Positions 46,554-56,171 of a stretch of DNA of 64,000 nt are shown here, piece by piece. The position numbers were made by a program, and so were the translations under genes. Source of the stretch: Marinobacter vulgaris (GTDB taxonomy: Bacteria; Pseudomonadota; Gammaproteobacteria; Pseudomonadales; Oleiphilaceae). A model generated the notes under the pieces. That model searched no databases. It was not told the origin of the DNA and saw nothing but the letters and a program-made list of their open reading frames with translations. Location: positions 93,269 through 157,268 of the forward strand of contig NZ_QFWX01000002.1 in NCBI RefSeq assembly GCF_003344045.1, in the 5' to 3' direction. Position 1 is the stretch's first letter. Each line of letters begins with the position of its first letter.

Positions 46554-47735
46554 TTACAGCAGTTCGATGGCTACCGCTGTTCCTTCACCACCACCGATGC
46601 ACAGGGACGCCACGCCGCGCTTGAGGCCACGCTGTTTCAGGGCGTTGATCAGGGTAACCATGATCCGCGAGCCGGAAGAACCGATGGGGTGACCCAGGGC
46701 ACAGGCGCCGCCATGGACGTTGACCTTGTCGGCGTCCAGGCCAAGCTCGTTGATGGCCGCCAGGGTGACCACGGCAAAGGCTTCGTTGATCTCGAACAGG
46801 TCCACGTCGTCGCGGCTCCAGCCGGCCTTTTTCAGTACCTTTTCGATGGCACCGATGGGCGCGAGGGTGAACTCGGCCGGCAGGCGGGCGTGGGTAGCGT
46901 GGGCGACAATGCGGGCCTGGGGTGTGAGGCCGCGCTTCTCGGCTTCTTCACGGCTGGCCAGCACCATGGCGGAGGCGCCATCGCTGATGGAGCTGGAGTT
47001 GGCGGCGGTCACGGTGCCGTCTTTGGCGAAAGCCGGTTTGAGCTGGGGGATCTTTTCAGGCCTGGCTTTGCCGGGCTGTTCGTCGGTATCAACCACGGTG
47101 TCACCACCACGGCCGGAGACGGTCACGGCAGTGATTTCGTCGGCGAAGCCGCCGTTCTTGATGGCCGCCAGCGAGCGCTCAAGGGAGGCAATGGCGAAAT
47201 TGTCCATGGCTTCGCGGCTGATATCGTACTTGTCCGCGGTGCGCTGGGCGAATACGCCCATGAGGCCGCCTTCGTAGGCGTCTTCAAGGCCGTCGAGGAA
47301 CATGGAGTCCATGATCTGACCGTGGCCCATGCGATAGCCGGCGCGGGCCTTGGGCAGCATGTAAGGCGCCTGGCTCATGTTTTCCATGCCGCCGGCAATC
47401 ATGATGCTGTTGGTACCGGCTTTGATCTGGTCATGGGCCATGATCACGGCCTGCATGCCGGAGCCGCACATTTTGTTGATGGTGGTGCAGCCGCTGGAAT
47501 CAGGAATGCCGGAGGCGCGGGAGGCCTGGCGTGCCGGCGCCTGGCCAAGGCCACCGGGCAGTACGCAGCCCATGATGACTTCCTGGATGTCGGCGGGCTG
47601 CAGGCCACTTCTTTCGATAGCCGCCTTGATGGAGGTGGCGCCCAGGTCCGGGGAACGCACGGAGCTCAGGTCGCCCATCATTCCGCCCATTGGGGTTCTG
47701 GCGGAGCCTGCTATGACTACTTCTGTGTTGCTCAT
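46554..47735 (-). CDS. Acetyl-CoA acetyltransferase (thiolase)
   Basis: A 393-aa thiolase. Catalytic residues lie in NKMCGSGMQAV (acyl-accepting Cys), VNVHGGACALGHPIGSSG (His) and GVASLCIGGGEGTA (second Cys). The ATG at 47735 has AGAGGA upstream; the frame continues upstream through the palindromic element as MFFTSLQG..., which is not accepted as coding. It probably ends beta-oxidation of the branched or short acyl-CoA fed by the dehydrogenases next to it, and could also split acetoacetyl-CoA from the liu pathway. Confidence 0.94.
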   Translation of the reverse strand: MSNTEVVIAGSARTPMGGMMGDLSSVRSPDLGATSIKAAIERSGLQPADIQEVIMGCVLPGGLGQAPARQASRASGIPDSSGCTTINKMCGSGMQAVIMAHDQIKAGTNSIMIAGGMENMSQAPYMLPKARAGYRMGHGQIMDSMFLDGLEDAYEGGLMGVFAQRTADKYDISREAMDNFAIASLERSLAAIKNGGFADEITAVTVSGRGGDTVVDTDEQPGKARPEKIPQLKPAFAKDGTVTAANSSSISDGASAMVLASREEAEKRGLTPQARIVAHATHARLPAEFTLAPIGAIEKVLKKAGWSRDDVDLFEINEAFAVVTLAAINELGLDADKVNVHGGACALGHPIGSSGSRIMVTLINALKQRGLKRGVASLCIGGGEGTAVAIELL

Positions 47736-47762
47736 GGTTTTAGTCCTCTTGATTCGGGGGCG

Positions 47763-47869
47763 GGCCAAGTAGCGAACCCCGGGCCGGGACACGCCGTGAA
47801 TACATCCCTGTAGGCTCGTAAAAAACATCCGTGTTTTTTCGGTCCCGTCCCGGGGTTCGCTACTTGGCC
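47763..47869 (-). repeat. Constant-core, variable-arm inverted-repeat element, copy 1
   Basis: A 107-bp element in the gap between the acyl-CoA dehydrogenase stop and the thiolase start. Its arms (47763-47790 and 47842-47869) are 28 nt and pair at 27 of 28 positions. The 51-nt core reads, on the minus strand, ACGGATGTTTTTTACGAGCC and then ...ACGGCGT. It shares the core with copies 2 and 3, but not the arm sequence. The core is in the same orientation as the genes. It contains a T-rich hairpin, though the first arm of that hairpin lacks one base compared with the other copies. Confidence 0.9.
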
Positions 47870-47911
47870 TCCAACTTATGAGTTATCTTCTGGCCTAATT
47901 AAAGCTTGTGT

Positions 47912-49063
47912 TTACGCTTTTCCTAAAACAGATCTCGCGATGATTTCTTTCATCACCTCGGATGTACCGCCGTAGATTCTTTGTACCCTCGCATCGATAA
48001 ACGCTCTCGAAATCGGGTACTCGCTGGTGTAACCGTAACCGCCGAACAACTGCAGGCAGCCGTCTGCCACCCGGCACTGCATCTCCGTGGCGCTGTACTT
48101 GGCCATGGAAGCCGTGGCGGCGTCGAGTTCGCCTTTTTCGTACAGGGCGATGCATTCGTCGACGAAGGCGCGGTTGACGCGGCAGTCGGTTTCCATGCGG
48201 GCGATTTCGAAGCGGGTGTTCTGCAGTTGGGCCAGTTTCTGGCCGAACAGTTCCCGCTCCTGGGCGTAGGTGATAGTCAGGTCCAGGGCGCCGCGGGCTG
48301 CGGCTACACCCAGGGCACCGATGACCAGGCGTTCGCGGGGGAGTTCGCGCATCAGGTACATGAAGCCCTGGCCTTCTTCACCCAGTAATGCCGAGGCGGG
48401 AATGCGCATGTCGGAGAAGAACAGCTCCGAGGTGTCACCCGAATGCTGGCCGATTTTGTCGAGGTTGCGGCCTTTGCTGTAACCCGGCAGGGAGGTGTCT
48501 ACCAGGAAAAGGCTGATGCCCCGGGCGCCGGCTTTGGGGTCGGTTTTGGCGGCAACGATGACCATGTCGGCGTGCTGGCCGTTGGTGATGAAGGTTTTGG
48601 AGCCGTTGAGGATGTAGTCATCCCCGTCTTTCACCGCACTGGTGCGCATGGCCTGCAGGTCGCTGCCGGCGCCCGGTTCGGTCATGGCGATGGCGCCCAC
48701 GGCTTCACCGGAGACCATTTTCGGCAGCCAGTACTGGCGCTGTTCTTCGTTGCCGATGTGGCTGAGGTAGGGGGCGACGATGTCGGAGTGCACCATGACG
48801 TTGGTGGACAGGGCGCCAAAGCCCATGCGGGCCATTTCTTCGCCCACTATAACGGAGTACAGGAAGGGCGCGCCGCAGCCGCCCCAGTCTTCGTGTACGT
48901 CGACGCACAGCATGCCGGCGTTGCCCAGGGTGTTCCAGAGTTCCCGGGGTACGATACCGGAGTGTTCCCAGGCTTCGTAATGGGGAATCACCTCGGTTTC
49001 CAGGGCCTTGATGACGGACTCCCGGAACATTTCGAGCTCTTCTTTATCAACAACGCTGGTCAT
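47912..49063 (-). CDS. Acyl-CoA dehydrogenase
   Basis: A 383-aa FAD enzyme that introduces the first double bond in an acyl-CoA. Family landmarks are AIAMTEPGAGSDLQAM, the KTFITNG strand, GEEGQGFMYLM and QLFGGYGYTSEYPI...RIYGGTSEVMKEII. Start at ATG 49063 (MTSVVDKEELEMF) with AAGGAG upstream; the frame extends 10 codons further. It is co-directional with the SDR gene upstream (32 bp apart) and thiolase downstream. Substrate length is not readable; similarity of layout suggests short or branched chains. Confidence 0.92.
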   Translation of the reverse strand: MTSVVDKEELEMFRESVIKALETEVIPHYEAWEHSGIVPRELWNTLGNAGMLCVDVHEDWGGCGAPFLYSVIVGEEMARMGFGALSTNVMVHSDIVAPYLSHIGNEEQRQYWLPKMVSGEAVGAIAMTEPGAGSDLQAMRTSAVKDGDDYILNGSKTFITNGQHADMVIVAAKTDPKAGARGISLFLVDTSLPGYSKGRNLDKIGQHSGDTSELFFSDMRIPASALLGEEGQGFMYLMRELPRERLVIGALGVAAARGALDLTITYAQERELFGQKLAQLQNTRFEIARMETDCRVNRAFVDECIALYEKGELDAATASMAKYSATEMQCRVADGCLQLFGGYGYTSEYPISRAFIDARVQRIYGGTSEVMKEIIARSVLGKA

Positions 49064-49095
49064 GGTTGTCTCCTTCAATTGCTGGGGCACCATTA

Positions 49096-49857
49096 TTAGC
49101 GGGGCGCCATTCGCAGGGCGTTGTCGAGGCGGATGACTTCGCCGTTAAGGATCGGATTGCGCACCATCTGGTCTACCAGCATGCCGAATTCCTCGGCCTT
49201 GCCCAGGCGCTTGGGGAACGGCAGTGTGGCGGCCAGGCTGTCCTGCACTTCCTGGGGCATGCCCGCCATCATCGGGGTCATGAAGATGCCCGGTGCGATG
49301 GTGTTCACGCGGATGCCTTCCCGCGCCAGCTCCCGTGCGGACTGCAGGGTCATGGCAACAACGCCGCCCTTGGAGGCGCTGTAGGCGGCCTGGCCGATCT
49401 GGCCTTCGAAGGCGGCCACGGAAGCGGTGGAGATCACCACGCCCCGCTCGCCATCGGCGTTGGGCTCGCGTTGGGCCATGTCGGCGGCAGCCAGGCGCAT
49501 GATGTTGAAGGTGCCGATCAGGTTGACCTGGATAACCTTGTTGAAGTTCTCGAGGGGCATGGGCCCTTCCTTGCCCAGGATCTTGGCGGCGGGCGCAATA
49601 CCGGCACAGTTGACGGCAATGCCACACAGGCCGTGGGCGTCGCGGGCGGCTTTTACCGCGGCTTCGGCGCTTTCAGCGGAGGACACGTCGCACTCAATGA
49701 ACACACCCCCGATATCCTTTGCGACCGCTTCGCCCTGCTCTTTCTGCAGGTCAAAAATGGCCACTTTGCAGCCGGCAGCTGCCAGCGCGCGGGCTGCGCC
49801 CTCGCCAAGGCCTGAAGCACCACCGGTTACGATGGCTGGTACACCTTGAAATTCCAT
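49096..49857 (-). CDS. SDR 3-hydroxyacyl-CoA dehydrogenase, HSD10-like
   Basis: A 253-aa short-chain dehydrogenase. The cofactor loop is VTGGASGLGEGAAR, followed by NCAG, the STASVAAFEGQIGQAAYSASKGG catalytic Ser/Tyr/Lys region and PG near 190. The HSD10-type layout (AKILGKEGPMPLENFNKVIQVNLIGTFN) points to NAD-dependent oxidation of 3-hydroxyacyl-CoA, including 2-methyl-3-hydroxybutyryl-CoA of isoleucine breakdown. It sits directly upstream of the acyl-CoA dehydrogenase and thiolase genes. A hairpin terminator separates it from the ligase gene. Confidence 0.9.
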   Translation of the reverse strand: MEFQGVPAIVTGGASGLGEGAARALAAAGCKVAIFDLQKEQGEAVAKDIGGVFIECDVSSAESAEAAVKAARDAHGLCGIAVNCAGIAPAAKILGKEGPMPLENFNKVIQVNLIGTFNIMRLAAADMAQREPNADGERGVVISTASVAAFEGQIGQAAYSASKGGVVAMTLQSARELAREGIRVNTIAPGIFMTPMMAGMPQEVQDSLAATLPFPKRLGKAEEFGMLVDQMVRNPILNGEVIRLDNALRMAPR

Positions 49858-50000
49858 GATTGTCTCCTGATATCAGCACCGCCAGCTCAGCCCCGGGGCC
49901 AGCTGGCGAACAGTTCGAATTTGGATAGGCAGTCAGTCTGTCTTAGTCACCTCCTGGGCGCCATGACATAACCGGGCAGGAAATTTGATAAAAATTGACA

Positions 50001-50032
50001 CGCCGGGGCCAACACACCTGTCGGCCCCGGCG
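50001..50032 (-). terminator. Rho-independent terminator after the acyl-CoA ligase gene
   Basis: A 10-bp GC stem (CGCCGGGGCC / GGCCCCGGCG) with a 12-base loop lies 15 bases downstream of the ligase stop. On the minus strand, a T-rich tract (AATTTTTATC) follows shortly after. It isolates the ligase gene from the SDR-led operon, which must have its own promoter in 49858-50000. Confidence 0.75.
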
Positions 50033-50046
50033 CTCACAGCAAGCGG

Positions 50047-51675
50047 TCAGAGCTTTTTGGCGTCGTCCCGCAGCACAAACTTCTGGATCTTGCCGGTGGA
50101 TGTTTTCGGCAGTTCGCTGAACACAATGGTCTTGGGCACCTTGAACTTGGCCATCCGCTCCCGGCAGAAAGCGATGATGTCATCTTCACTGACATCCCCG
50201 GCTTCCGGCTTCAGGGTCACGAAGGCGCAGGGCGTCTCGCCCCATTTCTCATCGGGCCTGGCCACCACGGCGGCTTCCAGAATATCCGGATGGCGGTACA
50301 GCACGTCCTCCACTTCGATGGTGGAAATATTCTCGCCACCGGAGATGATGATGTCCTTCAGACGGTCCTTGATCTCGGCATAGCCGTCGGCATGCCAGAC
50401 TGCCAGGTCTCCGGTATGGAACCAGCCGCCCCGCAGGGCTTCAGCGGTGGCATCAGGGTTCTTCAGGTAGCCTTTCATCACCGTGTTGCCGCGCAGGAAA
50501 ATCTCGCCAATGGTCTTGCCGTCTTTCGGCACCGCTTCCATGCCGTCCGGATCCCCCACCATCATGCCAGCCAGGGTGTGGTAACGGACCCCTTGGCGCG
50601 CCTTGATGCGGGCCCGGTCTTCCACCGGCAGGTCGTCCCATTCGGATTTCCAGGCGCACACGGTGACCGGGCCATACACTTCCGTGAGGCCGTAAACGTG
50701 GGTCACCTGGATGCCCATTTCCTCGATCGCTTCAATCACCTTGGCCGGAGGCGCGGCGCCGGCTGTCATTGCCTGCACGGTGTGGCTGAAGCTGGATTTC
50801 AACGCCGCCGACGCGCCCAGCAGGGTGTTCAGGACAATGGGCGCGCCGCACATATGGCTGACCTTGTGCTCACTGATCAGCTGCAGAATCTTCTCCGGGT
50901 CCACCTTGCGCAGGCATACATGGGTGCCGGCGAAGGCGGTGATGGTCCAGGGAAAGCACCAGCCGTTGCAGTGGAACATCGGCAGCGTCCACAGATAGAC
51001 CGGGTGCATGCCCATGGACCATACCGCCTGGTTGCCCATGGCATTTTCGTAGGCTCCGCGATGGTGGTAGACAACGCCCTTGGGGTTGCCGGTAGTGCCG
51101 GAGGTATAGCACAGCGAAATCGCATCCCACTCATCCCCAGGCATCTGCCATTCGAATTCGGGATCACCACTGGCCAGGAAGTCCTCGTAATCCAGGTCAC
51201 TCACCCGGGTACCAGCGCCGCCAAATTCTGCATCGTTGACGTCAATTACCAGCGGCGGGTTATCCAGCAGCGCCACAGCTTCATTGATAACGTCGCCAAA
51301 TTCCCGGTCTGCAATCAGCACCTTGGACTCGCCATGCTCAAGCATGAAGGCAATGGTCTTCGCGTCCAGACGCGTATTAAGGGCATTCAGTACCGCACCC
51401 AGCATGGGAACACCGAAATGGCACTCCAACATCTCGGGAATATTGGGCAGCATCGCCGCCACCGTATCCCCCTTGCCCACCCCCTTCACAGACAGGGCGG
51501 ATGAAAGACGCCGGCAGCGTTCGTAGGTTTGCTGCCAGTTGCGGCGGGTTTTGCCATGAATCACGGCCGGATATTCCGGATACACGCTGGCGGTACGCAC
51601 CAGGAAATCCAGCGGTGTCAGGGGCGCGTGGTTTGCATCGGTGGGCGCAAGGCCCTGATCAAAGATCGAAGCCAT
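50047..51675 (-). CDS. Acyl-CoA synthetase (AMP-binding)
   Basis: A 542-aa adenylate-forming ligase. The AMP motif is [13 protein letters not shown] (about 185-200), with MFHCNGWCFPWT, YGLTEVYGP, the GWFHTGDLAVWH hinge and a C-terminal TSTGKIQKFVLR lysine. The MFHCNGW segment is typical of the DmdB-like / medium-chain group. Substrate is unknown. It is monocistronic on minus with its own terminator, and its promoter region is shared divergently with the MerR regulator, so the palindrome at 51811 may also affect it. Confidence 0.92.
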   Translation of the reverse strand: MASIFDQGLAPTDANHAPLTPLDFLVRTASVYPEYPAVIHGKTRRNWQQTYERCRRLSSALSVKGVGKGDTVAAMLPNIPEMLECHFGVPMLGAVLNALNTRLDAKTIAFMLEHGESKVLIADREFGDVINEAVALLDNPPLVIDVNDAEFGGAGTRVSDLDYEDFLASGDPEFEWQMPGDEWDAISLCYTSGTTGNPKGVVYHHRGAYENAMGNQAVWSMGMHPVYLWTLPMFHCNGWCFPWTITAFAGTHVCLRKVDPEKILQLISEHKVSHMCGAPIVLNTLLGASAALKSSFSHTVQAMTAGAAPPAKVIEAIEEMGIQVTHVYGLTEVYGPVTVCAWKSEWDDLPVEDRARIKARQGVRYHTLAGMMVGDPDGMEAVPKDGKTIGEIFLRGNTVMKGYLKNPDATAEALRGGWFHTGDLAVWHADGYAEIKDRLKDIIISGGENISTIEVEDVLYRHPDILEAAVVARPDEKWGETPCAFVTLKPEAGDVSEDDIIAFCRERMAKFKVPKTIVFSELPKTSTGKIQKFVLRDDAKKL

Positions 51676-51810
51676 ACAGGTCTCCTGATGTTGTTGTTCT
51701 GGATTGTTATCCTGTCCCCATGACTATAGGGCAACGGACCGGTTTTGACACTTCCACCATACGCCGAAAATTTTTTCTGCCCACCATTCGAATTCGATCC
51801 TGAAAATACT

Positions 51811-51826
51811 TTACGTTTACGTAAAC
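51811..51826. promoter_or_regulatory. Putative LiuR operator
   Basis: TTACGTTTACGTAAAC contains the perfect palindrome GTTTACGTAAAC (51815-51826). MerR-type LiuR sites known in proteobacteria have the same TTTACGT...ACGTAAA look. It lies 35 bases before liuR and 136 bases before the divergent ligase start, so it may control both directions. Confidence 0.65.
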
Positions 51827-51860
51827 TTTATCTAACCTAAGTCTTAAAAAGGAAACCGCC

Positions 51861-52319
51861 ATGGACATCAAGAAAACTTACAGCATCAGCGAGCTCGCCA
51901 AGGAGTTCGACGTCACTACCCGAAGCGTACGTTTTTACGAAGACCAGGGCCTGCTCCACCCCACCCGGCGCGGACAGACCCGCATCTTCAGCTCGAAAGA
52001 CCGGGTACGCCTGAAGCTGATCCTGCGGGGCAAACGCATGGGCTTTTCCCTGTCGGAAACCAAGGAGCTGTTCGACCTGTGGGACGAAACCCTCAGCGGT
52101 AACGAAAAGCAGCTCCTGCTGATGCTGAACACCCTGGCCAACAAGCGGGCACAACTGGAACAGCAGAAAAACGACATTGCCCAGGCGGAAATGGAAATGG
52201 ATACGGCAGAGGCAAGATGCCGCGAAGCGCTTGCCGATCTGCAGAAGAAAAAGCGTGAACAGACAAAAATACAAAAAGCACAAATAAAAGAAGAACCACA
52301 ACCAGTCGAACAGAAGTAA
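51861..52319 (+). CDS. liuR: MerR-family regulator of leucine catabolism LiuR
   Basis: A 152-aa MerR-type regulator. Residues 6-75 contain the winged helix (YSISELAKEFDVTTRSVRFYEDQGLLHPTRRGQTR). A coiled-coil dimerisation helix occupies about 90-140 (LLLMLNTLANKRAQLEQQKNDIAQAEMEMD), followed by a charged tail. There are no metal-binding cysteines. Its position directly ahead of liuA is the standard LiuR layout. GGA lies before the ATG, though with only moderate strength. Confidence 0.9.
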   Translation: MDIKKTYSISELAKEFDVTTRSVRFYEDQGLLHPTRRGQTRIFSSKDRVRLKLILRGKRMGFSLSETKELFDLWDETLSGNEKQLLLMLNTLANKRAQLEQQKNDIAQAEMEMDTAEARCREALADLQKKKREQTKIQKAQIKEEPQPVEQK

Positions 52320-52388
52320 CGGGAATGACAAGTCCTGCCCACTCACCTTGTCAGCCAACTCTCTGCGAAGATCAAAAGGTAGCCAACA

Positions 52389-53555
52389 ATGAAAGCACAA
52401 TACTCAGAGTTCAATTTCGGCCTCGGCGAGACGGTAGATATGCTGCGCGAGCAGATCAACGGGTTTGCCGCGAAAGACATAGCTCCCCGTGCCGAAGATA
52501 TTGACCGGGAAAACCTGTTCCCCAACGACCTGTGGAAAAAGTTCGGTGACATGGGCCTGCTGGGCATTACCGCCGACGAGGCCTACGGCGGCTCTGGCAT
52601 GGGCTACCTGGCACACGTGGTCGCCATGGAAGAAATCAGCCGCGCGTCTGCCTCCGTGGGCCTGTCTTACGGCGCCCACTCCAACCTGTGTGTCAACCAG
52701 ATCAACCGCAACGGCTCCGACGAGCAGAAAGAAAAATACCTGCCCAAGCTTATAAGCGGCGAACATATCGGCGCCCTTGCCATGTCCGAACCCAACGCCG
52801 GCTCCGACGTGATCTCCATGAAACTCAGCGCCAAAGACGCCGGCGACCACTACGTGCTCAATGGCAGCAAGATGTGGATCACCAACGGCCCCGACGCCCA
52901 CGTCTACGTGATCTACGCCAAAACCGACCCGGCTGCAGGCCCACGTGGCATCACCGCCTTCATCGTCGAACGCGACACCCCGGGATTCAGCCAGGCCCAG
53001 AAACTGGACAAACTGGGCATGCGCGGCTCCAACACCTGCGAGCTGGTGTTCGAAGACGCAAAAGTCCCCAAGGAAAACGTGATGGGTGGCCTCGGCAACG
53101 GCGCCAAGGTACTCATGAGCGGCCTGGACTATGAACGCCTGGTCCTCGCCGGCGGCCCGCTGGGCATCATGCAGGCCGCCATGGATGTAGTGGTTCCCTA
53201 CATCCGCGAACGCAAACAGTTCGGCCAGGCCATCGGCGAATTCGAACTGGTCCAGGGCAAAGTCGCCGACATGTACACCTGGATGAACACCGCCAAATCC
53301 TACGTCTACATGGTCGCCATGTCCGCCGACCGCGGCAACACCACCAGAAAAGACGCCGCCGGTGCGATTCTGTATTCCGCGGAAATGGCCACCAAACTGG
53401 CCCTGGATGCGATCCAGCTGCTGGGCGGCAATGGCTACATCAACGAATATCCGACGGGCCGCCTGCTGCGGGATGCCAAGCTCTACGAAATCGGCGCCGG
53501 CACGTCCGAAATCCGCCGGATGCTGATCGGCCGCGAGCTGTACCTGAACAACTGA
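52389..53555 (+). CDS. liuA: Isovaleryl-CoA dehydrogenase LiuA
   Basis: A 388-aa flavoenzyme oxidising isovaleryl-CoA to 3-methylcrotonyl-CoA. Signatures are [36 protein letters not shown], the catalytic segment [18 protein letters not shown], and [12 protein letters not shown] / [18 protein letters not shown]. Its first 30 residues ([28 protein letters not shown]) are diagnostic of IVD. It lies 69 bp after liuR. The downstream gap to liuB holds copy 2 of the palindromic element. Confidence 0.96.
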   Translation: MKAQYSEFNFGLGETVDMLREQINGFAAKDIAPRAEDIDRENLFPNDLWKKFGDMGLLGITADEAYGGSGMGYLAHVVAMEEISRASASVGLSYGAHSNLCVNQINRNGSDEQKEKYLPKLISGEHIGALAMSEPNAGSDVISMKLSAKDAGDHYVLNGSKMWITNGPDAHVYVIYAKTDPAAGPRGITAFIVERDTPGFSQAQKLDKLGMRGSNTCELVFEDAKVPKENVMGGLGNGAKVLMSGLDYERLVLAGGPLGIMQAAMDVVVPYIRERKQFGQAIGEFELVQGKVADMYTWMNTAKSYVYMVAMSADRGNTTRKDAAGAILYSAEMATKLALDAIQLLGGNGYINEYPTGRLLRDAKLYEIGAGTSEIRRMLIGRELYLNN

Positions 53556-53602
53556 GGGCAATAGCTGCAGGAATGCCGGCAGCCAGCACCCATGCATATC
53601 AA

Positions 53603-53708
53603 GGCGCTGGTGGGCGGGGCTTCCGGAACCGTAAAAAACAGGGATGTTTTTTACGAGCCTACATGGGCGTATTAACGGCGTGTTCCGGAAGCCCCATCCA
53701 CCAGTGCC
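53603..53708 (+). repeat. Constant-core, variable-arm inverted-repeat element, copy 2
   Basis: A 106-bp element between liuA and liuB. Arms are 53603-53629 and 53682-53708 (27 nt, 24 paired). The 52-nt core starts CGTAAAAAACAGGGATG and contains the 10-bp stem GTAAAAAACA / TGTTTTTTAC. Its ATG at 53644 opens a 30-codon frame (MFFTSLHGRINGV...) that stops seven bases before the liuB ATG; whether it is translated is unknown. Confidence 0.9.
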
Positions 53709-53742
53709 GAGGCACGGACTAAGACGCACGGACTAGAAATCT

Positions 53743-55350
53743 ATGACAACACTCCAAAGCAAGATCAACCCAAGGTCCGAAGAATTCCAGGCCAACCAGG
53801 AATCCATGGCAAAAGCCGTGGCAGACCTGCGGGACAAAGTCGCCACAATCCAGCAGGGCGGAGGCCCCTCCTACCAGGAGCGCCACATTGCCCGCGGCAA
53901 ACTGCTCCCGAGGGAGCGCATCAACCGCCTCCTGGACGACGGCTCTCCCTTCCTTGAGGTGGGCCAGTTCGCCGCCTACAACGTTTACGACGAAGAAGTC
54001 CCCGCCGCCGGCGTGATTGCCGGCGTGGGTCGCGTCTCCGGCACCGAATGCATGATTATCGCCAATGACGCCACGGTCAAAGGCGGCAGCTACTACCCGC
54101 TGACGGTAAAAAAACACCTGCGGGCCCAGGAAATCGCCCTGCAGAACCGCCTGCCCTGCATCTATCTGGTCGATTCCGGCGGCGCCAACCTGCCACGGCA
54201 GGACGAAGTCTTCCCGGACCGCGACCACTTCGGCCGCATTTTCTTCAACCAGGCCCGTATGTCTGCCGACGACATTCCCCAGATCGCCGTGGTCATGGGC
54301 CTGTGCACCGCCGGCGGTGCCTACGTACCGGCCATGGCCGACGAATCCATCATCGTGCGCAATCAGGGCACCATCTTCCTGGCCGGCCCGCCACTGGTCA
54401 AAGCCGCCACCGGTGAAGTGGTCAGCGCCGAAGACCTGGGCGGTGCCGACGTACACTGCAAAGTCTCCGGCGTGGCCGACCACTACGCCGAAAACGACGC
54501 CCACGCCCTGGAAATCGCCCGCCGCTGCATCTCTAACCTCAACCGCCGCAAACCGGCGGACGTGGAGATCCGCAAGCCCAGGGCGCCGCTGTTCAATGCC
54601 GAAGAAATCTACGGCATCGTGGGCACCGATCTGCGCAAACAGTTCGACGTGCGGGACGTCATCGCCCGCATTGTCGACGGTTCCGAATTCGACGAATTCA
54701 AACGCTACTACGGCCAGACCCTGGTCACCGGCTTCGCCCATATTCACGGCTACCCGGTAGGCATCATCGCCAACAACGGCATCCTGTTCAGCGAGTCCGC
54801 ACAGAAAGGCGCGCACTTTATTGAGCTGTGCTGCCAGCGCAACATCCCACTGCTGTTCCTGCAGAACATCACCGGCTTCATGGTGGGCCAGAAACACGAA
54901 GCCGAAGGCATCGCCAAGCACGGCGCCAAGATGGTCATGGCCGTGGCCTGTGCCGAAGTGCCCAAGATCACCGTACTGATCGGTGGCTCCTTTGGCGCGG
55001 GCAACTACGGCATGTGCGGCCGCGCCTACAGCCCGGACTTTCTGTGGATGTGGCCAAATGCCCGCATCTCGGTGATGGGCGGCGAACAGGCCGCCGGCGT
55101 GCTGGCAACCGTCAAGCGCGAAGGCATGGAGCGCAAGAGCCAGCAATGGAGCACGGACGAAGAGGCACAGTTCAAGAAGCCCATCGTCGACTCCTACGAA
55201 CACCAGGGTCACCCCTACTACGCCAGCGCCCGCCTGTGGGATGACGGCGTGATCGACCCGGCGCAGACCCGCGAAGTGGTCGCCCTGAGCCTGTCCGCCA
55301 CCCTCAATCGCCCGGCCAAGCCAACACGCTTCGGCGTGTTCCGCATGTGA
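53743..55350 (+). CDS. liuB: Methylcrotonyl-CoA carboxylase beta subunit LiuB
   Basis: A 535-aa carboxyltransferase subunit that transfers CO2 from biotin to 3-methylcrotonyl-CoA. Family landmarks: [35 protein letters not shown], the oxyanion-hole glycine runs [13 protein letters not shown] and [15 protein letters not shown], and the C-terminal [14 protein letters not shown]. Length is normal. The 3' end overlaps liuC's upstream frame, and the real liuC ATG starts 14 bp after the stop, with GGAGGAG in between. Confidence 0.96.
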   Translation: MTTLQSKINPRSEEFQANQESMAKAVADLRDKVATIQQGGGPSYQERHIARGKLLPRERINRLLDDGSPFLEVGQFAAYNVYDEEVPAAGVIAGVGRVSGTECMIIANDATVKGGSYYPLTVKKHLRAQEIALQNRLPCIYLVDSGGANLPRQDEVFPDRDHFGRIFFNQARMSADDIPQIAVVMGLCTAGGAYVPAMADESIIVRNQGTIFLAGPPLVKAATGEVVSAEDLGGADVHCKVSGVADHYAENDAHALEIARRCISNLNRRKPADVEIRKPRAPLFNAEEIYGIVGTDLRKQFDVRDVIARIVDGSEFDEFKRYYGQTLVTGFAHIHGYPVGIIANNGILFSESAQKGAHFIELCCQRNIPLLFLQNITGFMVGQKHEAEGIAKHGAKMVMAVACAEVPKITVLIGGSFGAGNYGMCGRAYSPDFLWMWPNARISVMGGEQAAGVLATVKREGMERKSQQWSTDEEAQFKKPIVDSYEHQGHPYYASARLWDDGVIDPAQTREVVALSLSATLNRPAKPTRFGVFRM

Positions 55351-55364
55351 CGGAGGAGAACGCC

Positions 55365-56171
55365 ATGACCGATCAGGAAACAGCAGTTCTGCTCAATCGC
55401 CGCGCCGACGGCGTTACCGAAGTGGTGCTGAACCGCCCGGACAAACGCAACGCCTTCGACGACGTTATCATCCAGCAACTGATCAACGCGCTGGAAAAAG
55501 TGAACGCCGACGACAACACCAACATCGTGATCCTGCGCTCCGAGGGCAAACACTTCTCTGCCGGGGCAGACCTGGGCTGGATGCGCCGCATGGCTGACAA
55601 CAGCCGCCAGGAGAACCTGGACGACTCGCAGGAGCTGGCGCGGCTGATGAACACCCTCAACCACCTCGGCAAACCGGTGATCGGCCTGGTACAGGGGGCC
55701 GCCTTCGGGGGAGCCGTCGGCCTGGCCGCCTGCTGCGACATCGTGCTGGCGACCGAGAAAGCCAGCTTCTGCCTGAGCGAAGTGAAGCTGGGCCTGATTC
55801 CCGCCGTGATCAGCCCCTACGTGGTGCGTGCCATCGGCGAACGCCAGGCCCGGCGCTACTTCATCACCGCCGAAGTATTCACCGCCCACCAGGCCGAACA
55901 GTTCGGCCTGGTGCACGAAGTGTGTGACGACGTAGCCGCCATGGAACGCCGCTGCGACGAGCTTCTTCTGCAGCTTGCTCTTAACGGCCCCGAGGCCATG
56001 CAAGCCGCCAAGGACCTGGTGTTCGCCGTCAGCCACAAGGTCATTGCCAAAGACGTCATCGACGACACTGCACAACGCATCGCGGACATCCGGGTGGGTG
56101 CCGAAGGCCAGGAAGGGCTCAGCGCCTTCCTGAACAAGCGCAAAGCCAACTGGGTTCCGGAGGAAGAATAA
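55365..56171 (+). CDS. liuC: Methylglutaconyl-CoA hydratase LiuC
   Basis: A 268-aa crotonase-fold enzyme hydrating 3-methylglutaconyl-CoA to HMG-CoA. Oxyanion-hole segments are HFSAGADLGWMRRM and GAAFGGAVGLAACCDIVLA; the active-site Glu is in FCLSEVKLGLIPAVISPYV. The start ATG 55365 is preceded by GGAGGAG; an in-frame GTG at 55347 lies in the ribosome site. The stop overlaps the liuD ATG by one base (TAATG). Confidence 0.93.
   Translation: MTDQETAVLLNRRADGVTEVVLNRPDKRNAFDDVIIQQLINALEKVNADDNTNIVILRSEGKHFSAGADLGWMRRMADNSRQENLDDSQELARLMNTLNHLGKPVIGLVQGAAFGGAVGLAACCDIVLATEKASFCLSEVKLGLIPAVISPYVVRAIGERQARRYFITAEVFTAHQAEQFGLVHEVCDDVAAMERRCDELLLQLALNGPEAMQAAKDLVFAVSHKVIAKDVIDDTAQRIADIRVGAEGQEGLSAFLNKRKANWVPEEE

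Noticed and set aside
46689..47813. 374-aa plus-strand frame opposite the thiolase
   Set aside because: The thiolase active-site motifs are on minus; the plus frame is a shadow.
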